DNA from: Gordonibacter sp. Marseille-P4307
Lineage (GTDB): Bacteria; Actinomycetota; Coriobacteriia; Coriobacteriales; Eggerthellaceae
Length of the DNA stretch: 64,000 nt
Direction: 5' to 3'
Assembly: GCF_900604965.1 (NCBI RefSeq)
Contig: NZ_UWPD01000001.1
Coordinates: 1,403,311 to 1,467,310, forward strand
Notes under the pieces: generated by a model
What the model was told of the DNA's origin: nothing
The model's input: only the letters and a program-made list of their open reading frames with translations
Databases searched by the model: none
Position numbers and translations under genes: made by a program
Shown here: in pieces, positions 35,439-44,120 of the stretch
Layout of the letters: each line of letters begins with the position of its first letter
Position numbering within the stretch: the stretch's first letter is position 1

Positions 35439-36647
35439 ATGCGCCGCTCCGACGGTCTCATCGCGAATCTGGAATATGCTGAGTCCCTGATGATGGGCTA
35501 CTCGCAGTGCATCCGGAAGATTAAAGAGCGCAAGTACGTCCCTATTTGGGAAAAACTGCCGGAGCTTCCAACGCGTCCCGATCCCGTGAGCGCTGCGGAA
35601 GCATCGCTCGATTCGGATTTCCTGTCCGATGTTGAACATGCGTTCGCACTCTTCTCCCAAACAGAATGCACGATTGAAAGCATGGCTCGATCGGAGCTCG
35701 AGTATGGCATTGCGGGCCTCGTCTATAAGGAGCTCGAGCAAAAGTGCTCCGATGCAATAGACAAAGCGAACCACTCCGGCTACTTCAAAATGATATTCCA
35801 CGAACGAGAAGCCGAGCGATTCAAGGCTCAATTGGATGCGTTGAACAGATCGTTCAATCGGAGATCCGGAATTTTTGGATTGAACCGCTTCAACCTTCCC
35901 CTTGAGGGACGGTACTCTTGGACGATCGCCACACCATCTACGGACCAAAGCGGTGCCGCCGAACCCCGATTCGTCCTTTCGATCGACGACGACTTGCTGC
36001 AAGAGCAATGCGATAGATACGTTGCCCTTAAAACTAAAAAGGCGAAGGAGCACAACGAAAAAAACTTGGCTGAGTATCGGAAAAGATACGCCGATACCGA
36101 GAAACGCAGAAAGGATTATAGGGATCACAACGAAAAAGCCGAACGGAACAACCAAGAGACCCGCCGAATAGTGAGCGAGCAGGTCGGCGAGATGCACAGG
36201 ATATACGAAACGTATCTGAGCAGCGTAGACCCCTGGTATCCGCGCAATTATTGCAGCCTCGAAGCAGTAGGGGCGTTCATTAGAATAGCCTGCGATCGAT
36301 CCTCTATCGACCTGGACGGTTGTATCGACCGTTATGAAGAAGAGTTGCGCCACAGGGAGACCATGCAGGCACTCAACGCCATGGGAAACAAGATCGACCG
36401 GTTGACTAACGAAGTCGCTGCAACTCGCCAAGCCGTCATGTCCATGGAAATGAAGCTCGATTGTATTCGCAGTAGCATCATGAACATCGAATCGAGTGCG
36501 CGGGAGTCCGTCAAGCTTTCGAGCATGCAGCTTCATCGGGCAGAGGAAGCTCTCCAGCTGCAGCAAGCGGGTAATGTTTTGCTGTGCGACATCGCCGATG
36601 TGCAGTGGATCAACACGTTCTTGATGAATAGAGGACCGGTTTGGTAG
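35439..36647 (+). CDS. coiled-coil protein of unknown function beside a NERD nuclease
   Basis: 402 residues. I take ATG 35439, with GGGAAGG at 35426-35432; ATG 35433 has no room for a site. A -10 TATAAT lies at 35401. It is soluble and strongly helical. Residues about 205-260 (ALKTKKAKEHNEKNLAEYRK, TEKRRKDYRDHNEKAERNNQ) and 310-385 form long coiled coils; the middle has a short conserved-looking cysteine segment (DPWYPRNYCSLEAVGAFIRI). No enzyme motif is recognised. It is followed on the same strand, 224 bases on, by the zinc-ribbon/NERD protein, and I infer that they work together, perhaps in defence. Confidence 0.6.
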   Translation: MRRSDGLIANLEYAESLMMGYSQCIRKIKERKYVPIWEKLPELPTRPDPVSAAEASLDSDFLSDVEHAFALFSQTECTIESMARSELEYGIAGLVYKELEQKCSDAIDKANHSGYFKMIFHEREAERFKAQLDALNRSFNRRSGIFGLNRFNLPLEGRYSWTIATPSTDQSGAAEPRFVLSIDDDLLQEQCDRYVALKTKKAKEHNEKNLAEYRKRYADTEKRRKDYRDHNEKAERNNQETRRIVSEQVGEMHRIYETYLSSVDPWYPRNYCSLEAVGAFIRIACDRSSIDLDGCIDRYEEELRHRETMQALNAMGNKIDRLTNEVAATRQAVMSMEMKLDCIRSSIMNIESSARESVKLSSMQLHRAEEALQLQQAGNVLLCDIADVQWINTFLMNRGPVW

Positions 36648-36871
36648 AGATTCCAAATAGGCATCCCGTTCGGCCTCCAAAGCTTCAAGATGGCCAAGCT
36701 TGCGTTCCTCCCCTTTGGTGCTACAGTCGCATAGCAAGAACCGCGTTTGCGGCATAAAATCATAGAACATGATGAAGGCTCCGGCGTTACCCGCCGACCT
36801 TCATTGTCGCATGGTCTCGCAGCGGGTATCGGCAATCCGGTCTGCCAACAGTTCTCCACGCAAGGGGCAAC

Positions 36872-38116
36872 ATGGGATCCAAAATAAAAAAGCAGCCTCA
36901 AGGACGACGCAGAAGACGAAACGTGCCCGATGTCATCATTCCGGAGCGCTGTGACGATGAGTGCCTTTCGCAAACTGCTCTGTGCCCCTGTTGCAGAGAG
37001 AGGGTGCCCGTGCGCGACATTGCCGGCACCTACCTGGATAGAAAATGCCCGAGCTGCGGCGGTGCGCTCACTGAGGATGTATACGATTCCGCCGCACAAG
37101 ACGCCCTCGTCAACCTGCATGCCGCCGAAGAAGCTCTGAGGGACTGCGAAGGCAGGGTCAAGGATTTCGAGGAAAAGATCTCTCGGTATCGACATTTCTG
37201 GCAGTTCGCTTTTCGGTTAATCGCAAGGAAAAGGCTCAGACAGGCTGAACATGAGATCGCCACGAAAAGACTGCACGTATCAGAGGCGGCAAAGGTTACT
37301 TCGGCGCTCGCCTATGGACGCTATTACTGCGGCGAGTGGTTTCTTCGAACGCACATTTCATTATGCAGCGAGGACGATCGCCATACCGAGCCGTACAGAA
37401 TCCAACCGAGGTACAGCCTTGATGGGGACGGTGTGCGTTTCTACCTCAAACAGATTAAACGCAGTAGCGACAGCAGGGGCATTCTGGGCGAGTTCGAGGC
37501 GTTCGAATTCTTCCGCAAGCAGGTTGTCGATCCTGCGTCCCCTCTTTTCGGAGCACAGTTACTGCCGAACCTTTACGTTCCCAACACGGGCCATGATTCC
37601 AACCATTCCAATAGCCCATGGACACAGATAGATCTGGCTATCGCTACGAAGTCGTGCGTATTTGTGGTGGAAGTGAAAAGACGATATGCCGACATCTATG
37701 CAGCAGAGCCCTATGAAGAGCTGTTGATTGGCGGACGGGATGCTGATGGAAATGAATCGCTGAACCGTTCGGTCGATGAACTTTCACAAAACTCCAGACA
37801 TGCGGTGGAATTCTCCAAAGCATGCCCAACATACGATTTCGATCGAGTGTACGAGCTGCTCCTTCTCGTGGGAACTCGAAGCTTCACCTCGGAAGGGTCG
37901 AGTTTCGTGGACAACGTTTATATTGGCGGGCTTGCAGGCGGAGGGGCCCAGCTGCTTGATGCAATGCTGGAGGCTTGCTCCTCCGAGCACGAGACGCTAT
38001 CCGACGATGAGCTGAAAACTCTTGGAGATAACCTTGTCAATCGGTATGGCGATCTGCGTCAAAAGTTGCGCGCCATGCATGTCAGATGGATTGAATCCCA
38101 ACAATGCCGCCATTGA
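36872..38116 (+). CDS. zinc-ribbon, coiled-coil and NERD nuclease-like protein
   Basis: 414 residues from ATG 36872 (AAGGGG upstream). The N-terminus is basic (GRRRRRN) and has a zinc ribbon, CPCC near 38 and CPSC near 59. A coiled coil spans about 75-140 (AAEEALRDCEGRVKDFEEKI). Residues 195-300 form a NERD (nuclease-related) domain of PD-(D/E)XK type: GILGEFEAFEFFRKQVV, QLLPNLYVPNT, then TQIDLAIATKSCVFVVEVKR, with the catalytic Asp in QIDL and the Glu-x-Lys in VEVK. NERD proteins occur alone or with helicase or topoisomerase domains. The catalytic residues are intact, so DNA or RNA cleavage is possible. Partnership with the 35439 gene is inferred. Confidence 0.75.
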   Translation: MGSKIKKQPQGRRRRRNVPDVIIPERCDDECLSQTALCPCCRERVPVRDIAGTYLDRKCPSCGGALTEDVYDSAAQDALVNLHAAEEALRDCEGRVKDFEEKISRYRHFWQFAFRLIARKRLRQAEHEIATKRLHVSEAAKVTSALAYGRYYCGEWFLRTHISLCSEDDRHTEPYRIQPRYSLDGDGVRFYLKQIKRSSDSRGILGEFEAFEFFRKQVVDPASPLFGAQLLPNLYVPNTGHDSNHSNSPWTQIDLAIATKSCVFVVEVKRRYADIYAAEPYEELLIGGRDADGNESLNRSVDELSQNSRHAVEFSKACPTYDFDRVYELLLLVGTRSFTSEGSSFVDNVYIGGLAGGGAQLLDAMLEACSSEHETLSDDELKTLGDNLVNRYGDLRQKLRAMHVRWIESQQCRH

Positions 38117-38286
38117 CGGCATTGGATGAAAGCCTAATGGGCTGCGCGTCGCTGCGTATGCAAATGCGTGGTTTAGGTGAATGGCGGTATCGCGTTGGCG
38201 ACTATCGAATGCTCTGCACCATATTCGACGAACGACTGGTTATCGAAGTCTTTGCCATTGGGCACAGAAGAAGCGTTTGCGGTTAA
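38104..38286 (+). pseudogene. RelE/ParE-type toxin fragment
   Basis: 60 codons ending with the RelE/ParE C-terminal signature: MGCASLRMQMRGLGEWRYRV, then GDYRMLCTIFDERLVIEVFA and IGHRRSV. Full toxins have 85-95 residues; the first 25-30 (helix 1 and the first strand) are replaced by the end of the NERD gene, which it overlaps by 13 bases in another frame. It may be translated by coupling but is probably inactive without its N-terminus. No antitoxin gene adjoins it. Confidence 0.6.
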
Positions 38287-38614
38287 TAATCCACTACCTT
38301 ACCTTAAGGTAAATCAAGCACGTACACGGGGCAAGGAGAAGGAAAGGTACGGGATCGCCGAGGTGCTTCACGTTATCGTCGAAGGCGAAGTTAAAACTAG
38401 ATAGTATATAGTGTTGGTAGTATATTGTTAGGAGAGGAAAGGCGGGAACGAAGTGGAAGATAAGAATCGAGCTAACGTTTCGGACGGTAGTGACGTACCT
38501 GGTTATCCGGAAACGCTAGCTCGTTGAGAGATGGAAGTCCGTTCTGACGGGCGGACTCCCCTTCCGCGAAGTCTACCGCCTCGAACGCGTACCGTCCAGC
38601 GACAGGAGAGAGCC
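38287..38614. other. intergenic region with a long hairpin
   Basis: No gene is supported. CGAGCTAACGTTTCGGA (38468-38484) and TCCGGAAACGCTAGCTCG (38506-38523) make a near-perfect 17-bp hairpin without a T tract, so it is more likely an element end, attachment-like site or processing signal than a simple terminator. AT-rich sequence at 38400-38435 may hold the promoter of the 38615 gene. Confidence 0.45.
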
Positions 38615-38797
38615 ATGACATTGAGCGATGCGCAGAAAAGAGCGAACAACAAGTACCGGCGCGAGAAGGTAAAGCAGGTCGGCATCAGCTTCTTCCCGAC
38701 TGAGGCGGAGCTGTACGACCACCTGAAGGCCCAGCCCAACATGTCGGGGTACGTGAAGGGCCTTATCCGGGCCGACATGGAGTCAAAGCACATGTGA
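38615..38797 (+). CDS. small RHH-like protein of mobile elements
   Basis: 60 residues: MTLSDAQKRANNKYRREKVK, then QVGISFFPTEAELYDHLKAQ and MSGYVKGLIRADMESKHM. ATG 38615 follows AGGAGAG. The pattern of a basic N-terminus, an exposed strand (KQVGISFF) and two helices is common in plasmid- and ICE-borne ribbon-helix-helix proteins of anaerobes. It probably binds DNA as a dimer. No toxin partner is next to it, unless the RelE fragment upstream once was. Confidence 0.7.
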   Translation: MTLSDAQKRANNKYRREKVKQVGISFFPTEAELYDHLKAQPNMSGYVKGLIRADMESKHM

Positions 38798-38896
38798 CCT
38801 CCTTCCGATCCAGGATGGATCTGCTTCGCCCCGAATTTTCTAGCCGTTATTGCGGCGTGAATGTGTTGGAACCCAGACGCCCCGCTCAGGGGTTAT

Positions 38897-39254
38897 CTAG
38901 CAGATCTCATCTCCTGCAGGGATGCAGTCGTCTACCATAACCAGGTTCAAGCGCTCTCCCCCATCGTCGAGCTCCTTGACGGCGGAAAGAATCATGCCGT
39001 GAGACTCCAGCCCCATCATCTTTCGGGGAGGCAGGTTGAGAATGGCCAGGACGGTCTTGCCGACCAGGTCCTCGGGCTCGTAGTAGGCATGGATGCCGGA
39101 CAGGATCTGTCGGGGCTTGCCGCTTCCATCATCCAAATCGAAGCGCAGCAGTTTCTTCGATTTCGGCACCGCCGCCCGAGCCTGCGCAGGAGGCAAGCCC
39201 TGGCCAAAGCGCAACCGCGCACAGAGCGGATGCCATCAGCTTGAACTTCTTCAT
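38897..39254 (-). pseudogene. chimera of a lipoprotein leader and a MetRS-type tRNA-binding domain
   Basis: From ATG 39254 (minus) the frame gives MKKFKLMASALCAVALWPGL then ASC, a lipoprotein signal, ending in TGA after 41 codons. In a different frame, from about 39175, comes an almost complete OB-fold tRNA-binding domain: PKSKKLLRFDLDDGSGKPRQ, ILSGIHAYYEPEDLVGKT, NLPPRKMMGLESHGMILSA, then MVDDCIPAGDEIC and stop at 38897. This domain is normally the C-terminus of MetRS or a free Trbp111-like protein, and its first strand is missing here. Neither part makes a sensible product. A deletion fused two unrelated genes. Confidence 0.6.
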
Positions 39255-39432
39255 TCCGACCACCTTCTTCTCATAGGGCTTTAAAGCAACCGACAAAACG
39301 CCCCGCAGGCCATCCCCGCAAAGACTGCCTTCCTACGAACTAATGGAATTCTCCGAAGGAGGGGTGAAAGAAGAAAGAGTAAAACGACTCCTATTTACTC
39401 GGTTATTTTGGATTCATCCAAACGGATGCGCG
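39255..39432. other. short intergenic region with no feature
   Basis: About 180 bases, partly AT-rich, downstream of the methyltransferase and upstream of the chimeric pseudogene on the minus strand. No terminator of good quality or gene is visible. Confidence 0.35.
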
Positions 39433-40032
39433 CTACGGCCTGCATACGGTGTAGCAGATCGCAACGCGCGCCGAGTACACGCGGGATTCCTCGACCGTCC
39501 AACCGCGCTCCTCGAGGAACCGCCGGTACTCTTCAGCCGTCCAGTGATGCGTCGGCCTCACGCCCAGCAAACCGAGCACCCTGATCCACGCGCTTCTACC
39601 CGAAGCGCTTTCGCGGCTTACGAAATTAGGGGCGATCAGCAGGCCCCCTTTTCTCACCACGCGCCTGATCTCCGAAAGCGCCTCGTCCGGCTCAGGCATG
39701 ATATGGAGCGCGTTCGCGATGATCACCGCATCGAAGGAACCGTCTTCGTACGGAAGGTCGGTCGCATCAGCCACCGCAAACGAAAGGTTTTCGGGAATAT
39801 CTCCTTGGTTCGCAACGCGCACCATGCCATCGGAATAATCGGTTGCGACGACCGAGTGAGCGCAGGGAGCGATCGCCTTGGCCAGCTGTCCGGGTCCGCA
39901 GGCCAATTCAAGCACGTCCTTCCCCGTTACGCGCTGCGCGATACGCTGAGCGATATCCAGGTTCGCCTCCCGATCGGCCCTCATCGAGCGCGCGTAGAAT
40001 GGGGCGAAACGATCCCAGGTGCTTTTATTCAT
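39433..40032 (-). CDS. class I SAM-dependent methyltransferase
   Basis: 199 residues from ATG 40032 (GGAAGGAACC upstream). Motif I VLELACGPGQLAKAI at about 47-61 binds SAM, followed by motif II VVATDYSDGM, motif III VADATDLPYEDGSFDAVII and post-motif LSEIRRVVRKGGLLIAPNFV. This is the UbiE/Methyltransf_11 pattern. The acceptor is unknown; the short C-terminal part (TAEEYRRFLEERGWTVEESR) is typical of small-molecule enzymes. It lies 200 bases downstream of the second FecCD transporter operon on the same strand, with which it may or may not be co-expressed. Confidence 0.8.
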   Translation of the reverse strand: MNKSTWDRFAPFYARSMRADREANLDIAQRIAQRVTGKDVLELACGPGQLAKAIAPCAHSVVATDYSDGMVRVANQGDIPENLSFAVADATDLPYEDGSFDAVIIANALHIMPEPDEALSEIRRVVRKGGLLIAPNFVSRESASGRSAWIRVLGLLGVRPTHHWTAEEYRRFLEERGWTVEESRVYSARVAICYTVCRP

Positions 40033-40234
40033 GCAGGTTCCTTCCAATCGACCCGATCGAAAGCGCGAACGGGGCGGTATCATGAGTACCCGAGGGCAAA
40101 AACAGCCGCATCTTTCATGCCAGCGGAGGCGAAGCGCGTTCACAGCAGGCGCTCGAAGGCATGAAACCATTCCATGAAAGTAAGCATAAACTAATTTCTT
40201 TCGATATTACCGCAAGAAAACTTTTCACGCCGCA

Positions 40235-41005
40235 TCAAGCGCAAGGCACGGCCACGCTGGCGCCATCGATATCGACTATCCTGAACCGCATGCCGTACGT
40301 TTCGGACACGGCCTCGTCGGTCATGGCATCCCGCCCACCTTGAGTTACCACGCGCCCGTCGCGAATCAGCATGAACCGATCGCAGAACCTCAAAGCGAGG
40401 TTGATGTCGTGCAGAACCAGCACGGTTGCAAACCGCTCGCTGCGCGTCACCGAGCGAATCGCGGTCATCACTTCGATCTGGTTCTTCGGATCCAGCGCAC
40501 TGGTGGGCTCGTCCAGTATCAGAACCTGCGGTTCTTGCGCAAGGGCACGCGCGACCAGCACCTTCTGCCGTTCTCCGCCCGAAAGCTCGTCGCAGAACCG
40601 ATCTGCGAAATCCTCGAGGCGAAGCATCGAGAGGCATCGGGCCACCGCTTTTCTGTCGCGCTCGGCAACGTTCCAGGTTATGTGGGGTCTTCGACCCAAA
40701 AGCACCTGATCGTACACTTTCAAATACGGTACGGTCTGCTGCTGCGTTACGTAGGCAACCCTGCGCGCCGCTTTACGGCGCGTCATGGCAAGCAGGTTCT
40801 CCCCCGAAACCGACACCCGCCCCGTCTTCGGCTTGGAGATGCCCGCCAGCAGATCGAGCAGCGTCGACTTCCCCGCCCCGTTGTTCCCCAGCACCGCCAG
40901 CATCGATCCGGCGCAGACATCCAGGTTGAAGGAATCGAACACGTTATGGGAAACGCCGCGGTAGGCATACGACAACCCCGTCGCCTGCAAGGTAGCGTCG
41001 CTCAT
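40235..41005 (-). CDS. FecE-like ABC ATPase (second FecCD system)
   Basis: 256 residues with Walker A GNNGAGKST (about 38-46), Q-loop YVTQQQTVPY, signature LSGGERQKVLVARALAQEP, Walker B VLILDEPTSALDP and switch His in VLHDINLALR. ATG 41005 overlaps the permease TGA (ATGA). It is the energy unit of the importer made by the genes at 41002-42084 and the divergent binding protein at 42767. No missing residues. Confidence 0.92.
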   Translation of the reverse strand: MSDATLQATGLSYAYRGVSHNVFDSFNLDVCAGSMLAVLGNNGAGKSTLLDLLAGISKPKTGRVSVSGENLLAMTRRKAARRVAYVTQQQTVPYLKVYDQVLLGRRPHITWNVAERDRKAVARCLSMLRLEDFADRFCDELSGGERQKVLVARALAQEPQVLILDEPTSALDPKNQIEVMTAIRSVTRSERFATVLVLHDINLALRFCDRFMLIRDGRVVTQGGRDAMTDEAVSETYGMRFRIVDIDGASVAVPCA

Positions 41006-42084
41006 CGGCGGTACCCCCGATACAGAAGGTAGAGGAACAGAGGCGCGCCCAGAAACGAGGTGATAGCGCCGATCGGAAGGATGACGGGGGAAATGGCCAT
41101 CCGAGCCGCCAAATCGGACAAAAGCATGATCAGCGCACCGAGAACCAACGAGGCCGGAAGCAGATACCGGTAGTCGTTTCCCACCACCCGTCGCGCGATA
41201 TGCGGGGCGATGAGGCCGATGAAGTTGATGAGCCCGACGAACGCCACCATAGCCGCAGCCATCAGCGAGGCGACTGCGACTCCCGCTATGCGCGTGCGCT
41301 TCACATCGACGCCGAGGCTCCCGGCGGCCCGCCCTCCGCTTTGCAGCGCATTGTAGTTCCAGCGATTCGCAAAGAAATACACGCTGCAACCGGCGCCGAT
41401 AAGCGCCATGAACCCGATTTGGGACCAGGTTGCCCTTCCCAGATCGCCGAATTGCCAGAACAGAACCCTGGTAAGCTCGACATCGTTCGCGAAGTACTGG
41501 ATGATGGTGGAGGCCCCGGCCCACAGGGCCGACAGCGCGACGCCAACCAAGACGATGCTTTCCGGGCGCATCGAACCCAGCTTCGAGAACAGCAGCACCA
41601 CCGCGCTCGACGTCATCGCGCCCACAAACGCGAACAGGGCGGTCGTGCCCGCTCCAACGTTCGCGCTCGACCCGGCAAGCGCCGGTACGACCACCAATAG
41701 AGCAAGCGTGGCCCCGAAGGCCGCCCCCTGGGAGATCCCCACCGTGGAAGACGAGGCCAGCGGGTTTTCCAAAACGCTTTGCAGCGCAGCGCCCGCCAAA
41801 GCCAGGCCGGCTCCGGCGACCACGGCGCACACCACGCGCGGCAGGCGGATTGACTGAACCGCTGCGACATCTTGAGGGGCACCGAGACCGAACAGGGCCG
41901 AAACGCTTGCGGGCACGTCGATGCACGACGCACCGCATGAGAGGCTGAAAGCCGCAATGCACATCATGGCAAGCGTCAACGCACCGACCACGGCGATGCT
42001 TTTTCGCTCCGAACGCCTTGCGGCCCCATCGACGCTCCGTTCGCGCTCGGACAACGCGATGGTCCGATCGGCCGAAGAGCCCAC
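41002..42084 (-). CDS. FecCD-family ABC permease (second system)
   Basis: 360 residues; GTG 42084 follows immediately on the TAG of the FmdE gene, so translation is coupled. About ten membrane helices and the family signatures RLPRVVCAVVAGAGLALAGA, LENPLASSSTVGISQGAAFG and GLINFIGLIAPHIARRVVG. A hydrophilic N-terminus of about 28 residues precedes the first helix. It forms the transport channel with the ATPase that overlaps its stop. The substrate is discussed under the FmdE and binding-protein genes. Confidence 0.9.
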   Translation of the reverse strand: MGSSADRTIALSERERSVDGAARRSERKSIAVVGALTLAMMCIAAFSLSCGASCIDVPASVSALFGLGAPQDVAAVQSIRLPRVVCAVVAGAGLALAGAALQSVLENPLASSSTVGISQGAAFGATLALLVVVPALAGSSANVGAGTTALFAFVGAMTSSAVVLLFSKLGSMRPESIVLVGVALSALWAGASTIIQYFANDVELTRVLFWQFGDLGRATWSQIGFMALIGAGCSVYFFANRWNYNALQSGGRAAGSLGVDVKRTRIAGVAVASLMAAAMVAFVGLINFIGLIAPHIARRVVGNDYRYLLPASLVLGALIMLLSDLAARMAISPVILPIGAITSFLGAPLFLYLLYRGYRR

Positions 42085-42630
42085 CTAAAAGCCCTCGCGT
42101 TCGTAGGCGTCGTAGCAGTCTGCGCATACCGGCTTGCCGTTCTGGATGCGCAAGGCGTATTCCGCCGTAACCTCGCCGCACACGGCGCAGCGTTCCGATT
42201 TGAAGAGACGCGCGCGCTCGGGAAGCCCGTACGGCGGGACTTTGACGTCGAACAGCTGATCGTAAGGGGTTGAGATCAGGTATTCCTGGAAAGCCGCGCG
42301 ATCGAGGTTCGATCCGCAGCCGGGTTTCAGGCACAACCTTACTCCCCGTCCGTTCTCGCGCGTGAAAAACGAGAACGCCATCTTCCCACGCAAGCGCGGG
42401 ATGAGGTTGCCCTTTCCGTAGGTACAGCTGAGAAGCGCCTGCACCGCGTCGACCCCGCACGCGTCGTTCTCTACGATGCATACCAGCTCCTCGTCGACCG
42501 ACGATGCGCCGTCAGCCGAAAGCCCCAGCTCTTCGATAGCCCCCTCGCACGCTTTGAACCCCATCGCAAGACCGGGGCACTTGTGTCCGTGAAACTGCGC
42601 GGCCTTCTCCCAAAGATCCAATGAAAGCAT
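42085..42630 (-). CDS. FmdE-family protein with C-terminal zinc finger
   Basis: 181 residues. The FmdE domain spans residues 8-130 (AAQFHGHKCPGLAMGFKACE, VCIVENDACGVDAVQALLSC, YGKGNLIPRLRGKMAFSFF), with the conserved HGHxCPG motif and a second cysteine cluster that bind metal. The C-terminus is a treble-clef finger, CAVCGEVTAEYALRIQNGKP then VCADCYD. FmdE was named for the molybdenum formylmethanofuran dehydrogenase operon and is common in non-methanogens beside FecCD-type transporters. It starts the permease-ATPase operon and may be a metal or oxyanion chaperone. The role is inferred from neighbours. Confidence 0.85.
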   Translation of the reverse strand: MLSLDLWEKAAQFHGHKCPGLAMGFKACEGAIEELGLSADGASSVDEELVCIVENDACGVDAVQALLSCTYGKGNLIPRLRGKMAFSFFTRENGRGVRLCLKPGCGSNLDRAAFQEYLISTPYDQLFDVKVPPYGLPERARLFKSERCAVCGEVTAEYALRIQNGKPVCADCYDAYEREGF

Positions 42631-42705
42631 CGTTCGTCCTTCCGCCCGATTATTGCGAATTCACGCCTTCCCACGTGCGATTCGAGTCTTACTATAACGC
42701 TAGAA

Positions 42706-42732
42706 GTATTACGATTCTAGTATTCGTAATAC
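42706..42732. promoter_or_regulatory. NikR-like palindromic operator between divergent transport genes
   Basis: GTATTACGA-N9-TCGTAATAC, a perfect dyad of 27 bases in the 136-base gap between the FmdE operon and the binding-protein gene. The first half is itself nested in TAGAA-N9-TTCTA. Its architecture resembles nickel-regulator NikR sites (GTRTKAC-type half-sites about 13-16 bases apart). A -10-like TATAAC lies at 42693. It could control both directions at once. Confidence 0.6.
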
Positions 42733-42766
42733 CAACGGTAAGAAACCCGAAAGGAAAGGAGAACGC

Positions 42767-43927
42767 ATGGTATCGCGTGCAGCGGCACCGCATCGTGCAA
42801 ACAAAACCAGAGTGGCCGCAACGGCCATCGTAACGGCAATCGTTGCGCTGGCAATAACACTGGGCGGCCTCGTCGGATGTTCGGCGCCCCAAACGCAGGA
42901 GGCGGCGGAAACCGCATCGGCCACGACCGTCGTCATCGACCGGCTGGGACGCGCCGTCGAGGTGCCCGGCGATGTCGAACGGGTGGTGGCCGTGGGATGC
43001 TCCCTTCGGCCCATCTGCTATCTGCAGGCGGTCGATAAGGTGGTAGGTGTCGAGAAAGCCGAGCATGAGGATATCGTCAGCTGCGCATACCGCCACGTGA
43101 ACCATGAAGCGTTCTCGCGGCTCCCCATCATCGGCGAGGGCGGATCGAAGGGCGTGACCCCCAATGCAGAGGCCATTATCTCCGTATCGCCCCAGGTTGT
43201 CGTTGCGGCTAATCTGAAAGCCGACGAAGCGGACGCGCTCCAGGAGAAAACCGGCGTCCCCGTTGTGTGCATCGACGTACCCGAAACCGTGTTCGGGAAA
43301 GAATTTGCCGACAACCTGGCTTTTCTGGGCAAAGTTCTTGGAAAGCAAGAACGCGCGGCCGAAGTGACGACCTACCTCGAGGGTATCGAGCAAGACCTCT
43401 CCGATCGCGCGGGACGGTCGTCTGCATATGGAAATGTCACTGGCTATGCTGCGGGCATCTCGTACCGAGGCGGGCACGGCTTCGACGGTACCGAGGCAAA
43501 CTTCGCGCCGTTCAACGCCTGCGGCGTGACCAACATCGCCGACGGCAAGAAGGCATCGGGGGCCTTCACCATCGATTTGGAGGCGGTATCGGCGGCTCAG
43601 CCGAACTTCGTGTTCGTCGAGTGCGGAAACCTTGATCTGGTGAAAAGCGACTACGAGGCGAACCCGCATTACTTCGCCGCACTCGATGCCGTTCGGGACG
43701 GTCGCGTCGCCACGCTCATCTCCTACCGGTTCTACGCAACCAACATCGAAATGGCGCTGGCGAACTGCTACCAGGTAGGGTCAACCGTGTATCCCGACAC
43801 GTTCTCCGACGTCGATCCCACCGAAAAGCTCGATGAGATAAGCGGTTTCTTCCTCGGCGCTCCGCTCTCGGGCGATCTGGCCGAACAGGGGTACACGTTC
43901 AAGAGGGTCGATCTTTCCAACCTCTAG
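42767..43927 (+). CDS. metal-complex substrate-binding lipoprotein (second FecCD system)
   Basis: 386 residues from ATG 42767 (GGAAAGGAG upstream). An N-terminal membrane segment ends in lipobox LVGC at about Cys40. The mature part is a BtuF/FepB-like protein: VVIDRLGRAVEVPGDVERVV, VDKVVGVEKAEHED, ISVSPQVVVAANLKADEADA. It lacks the Tat motif seen in the first system. It is divergent from FmdE-permease-ATPase across a palindromic operator. Related systems carry ferric chelates, haem, cobamides, nickel or oxyanions. The NikR-like site favours nickel and FmdE favours molybdenum or tungsten; both remain inference. Confidence 0.85.
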   Translation: MVSRAAAPHRANKTRVAATAIVTAIVALAITLGGLVGCSAPQTQEAAETASATTVVIDRLGRAVEVPGDVERVVAVGCSLRPICYLQAVDKVVGVEKAEHEDIVSCAYRHVNHEAFSRLPIIGEGGSKGVTPNAEAIISVSPQVVVAANLKADEADALQEKTGVPVVCIDVPETVFGKEFADNLAFLGKVLGKQERAAEVTTYLEGIEQDLSDRAGRSSAYGNVTGYAAGISYRGGHGFDGTEANFAPFNACGVTNIADGKKASGAFTIDLEAVSAAQPNFVFVECGNLDLVKSDYEANPHYFAALDAVRDGRVATLISYRFYATNIEMALANCYQVGSTVYPDTFSDVDPTEKLDEISGFFLGAPLSGDLAEQGYTFKRVDLSNL

Positions 43928-44060
43928 AAAAGAAAGCCCATCGCATGCGCGGGCGCTCCTTCCAAGCCCCCCTCGCAGCAGGAGAGCCCGCCTCAACCCC
44001 ATTCTCAAGTTGTTAAGAATATGTGAGGGCCATTGAACCGCATCGTCTCTCGATGCAAGA
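43928..44060. other. intergenic region between the binding protein and zinT
   Basis: About 130 bases downstream of the binding-protein gene, with GC-rich then AT-rich halves and no gene. The following bases hold the zinT promoter. Confidence 0.4.
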
Positions 44061-44088
44061 TTGCCATCGAAAGTTAGCCATATATAAT
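44061..44088 (+). promoter_or_regulatory. promoter of the zinT-znu operon
   Basis: TTGCCA (44061-44066) and TATAAT (44083-44088) are 16 bases apart, 33 bases before the zinT ATG. A zinc repressor site would be expected to overlap it, but I see no dyad I would call a Zur box. Confidence 0.6.
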
Positions 44089-44120
44089 TTTGGCGTTAAC
44101 GACGGTGTAAGGAGCACAGA

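Noticed and set aside
36533-37195. A 220-codon minus-strand frame
   Set aside because: Antisense to the ends of the coiled-coil and NERD genes, Cys/Ser/Arg-rich, with no motif.
40235-42481. A 748-codon minus-strand open frame
   Set aside because: Only its last 256 codons are the ABC ATPase. The rest is an out-of-frame, Arg/Gly-rich shadow of the permease and FmdE genes, which have clear family motifs and coupled starts.
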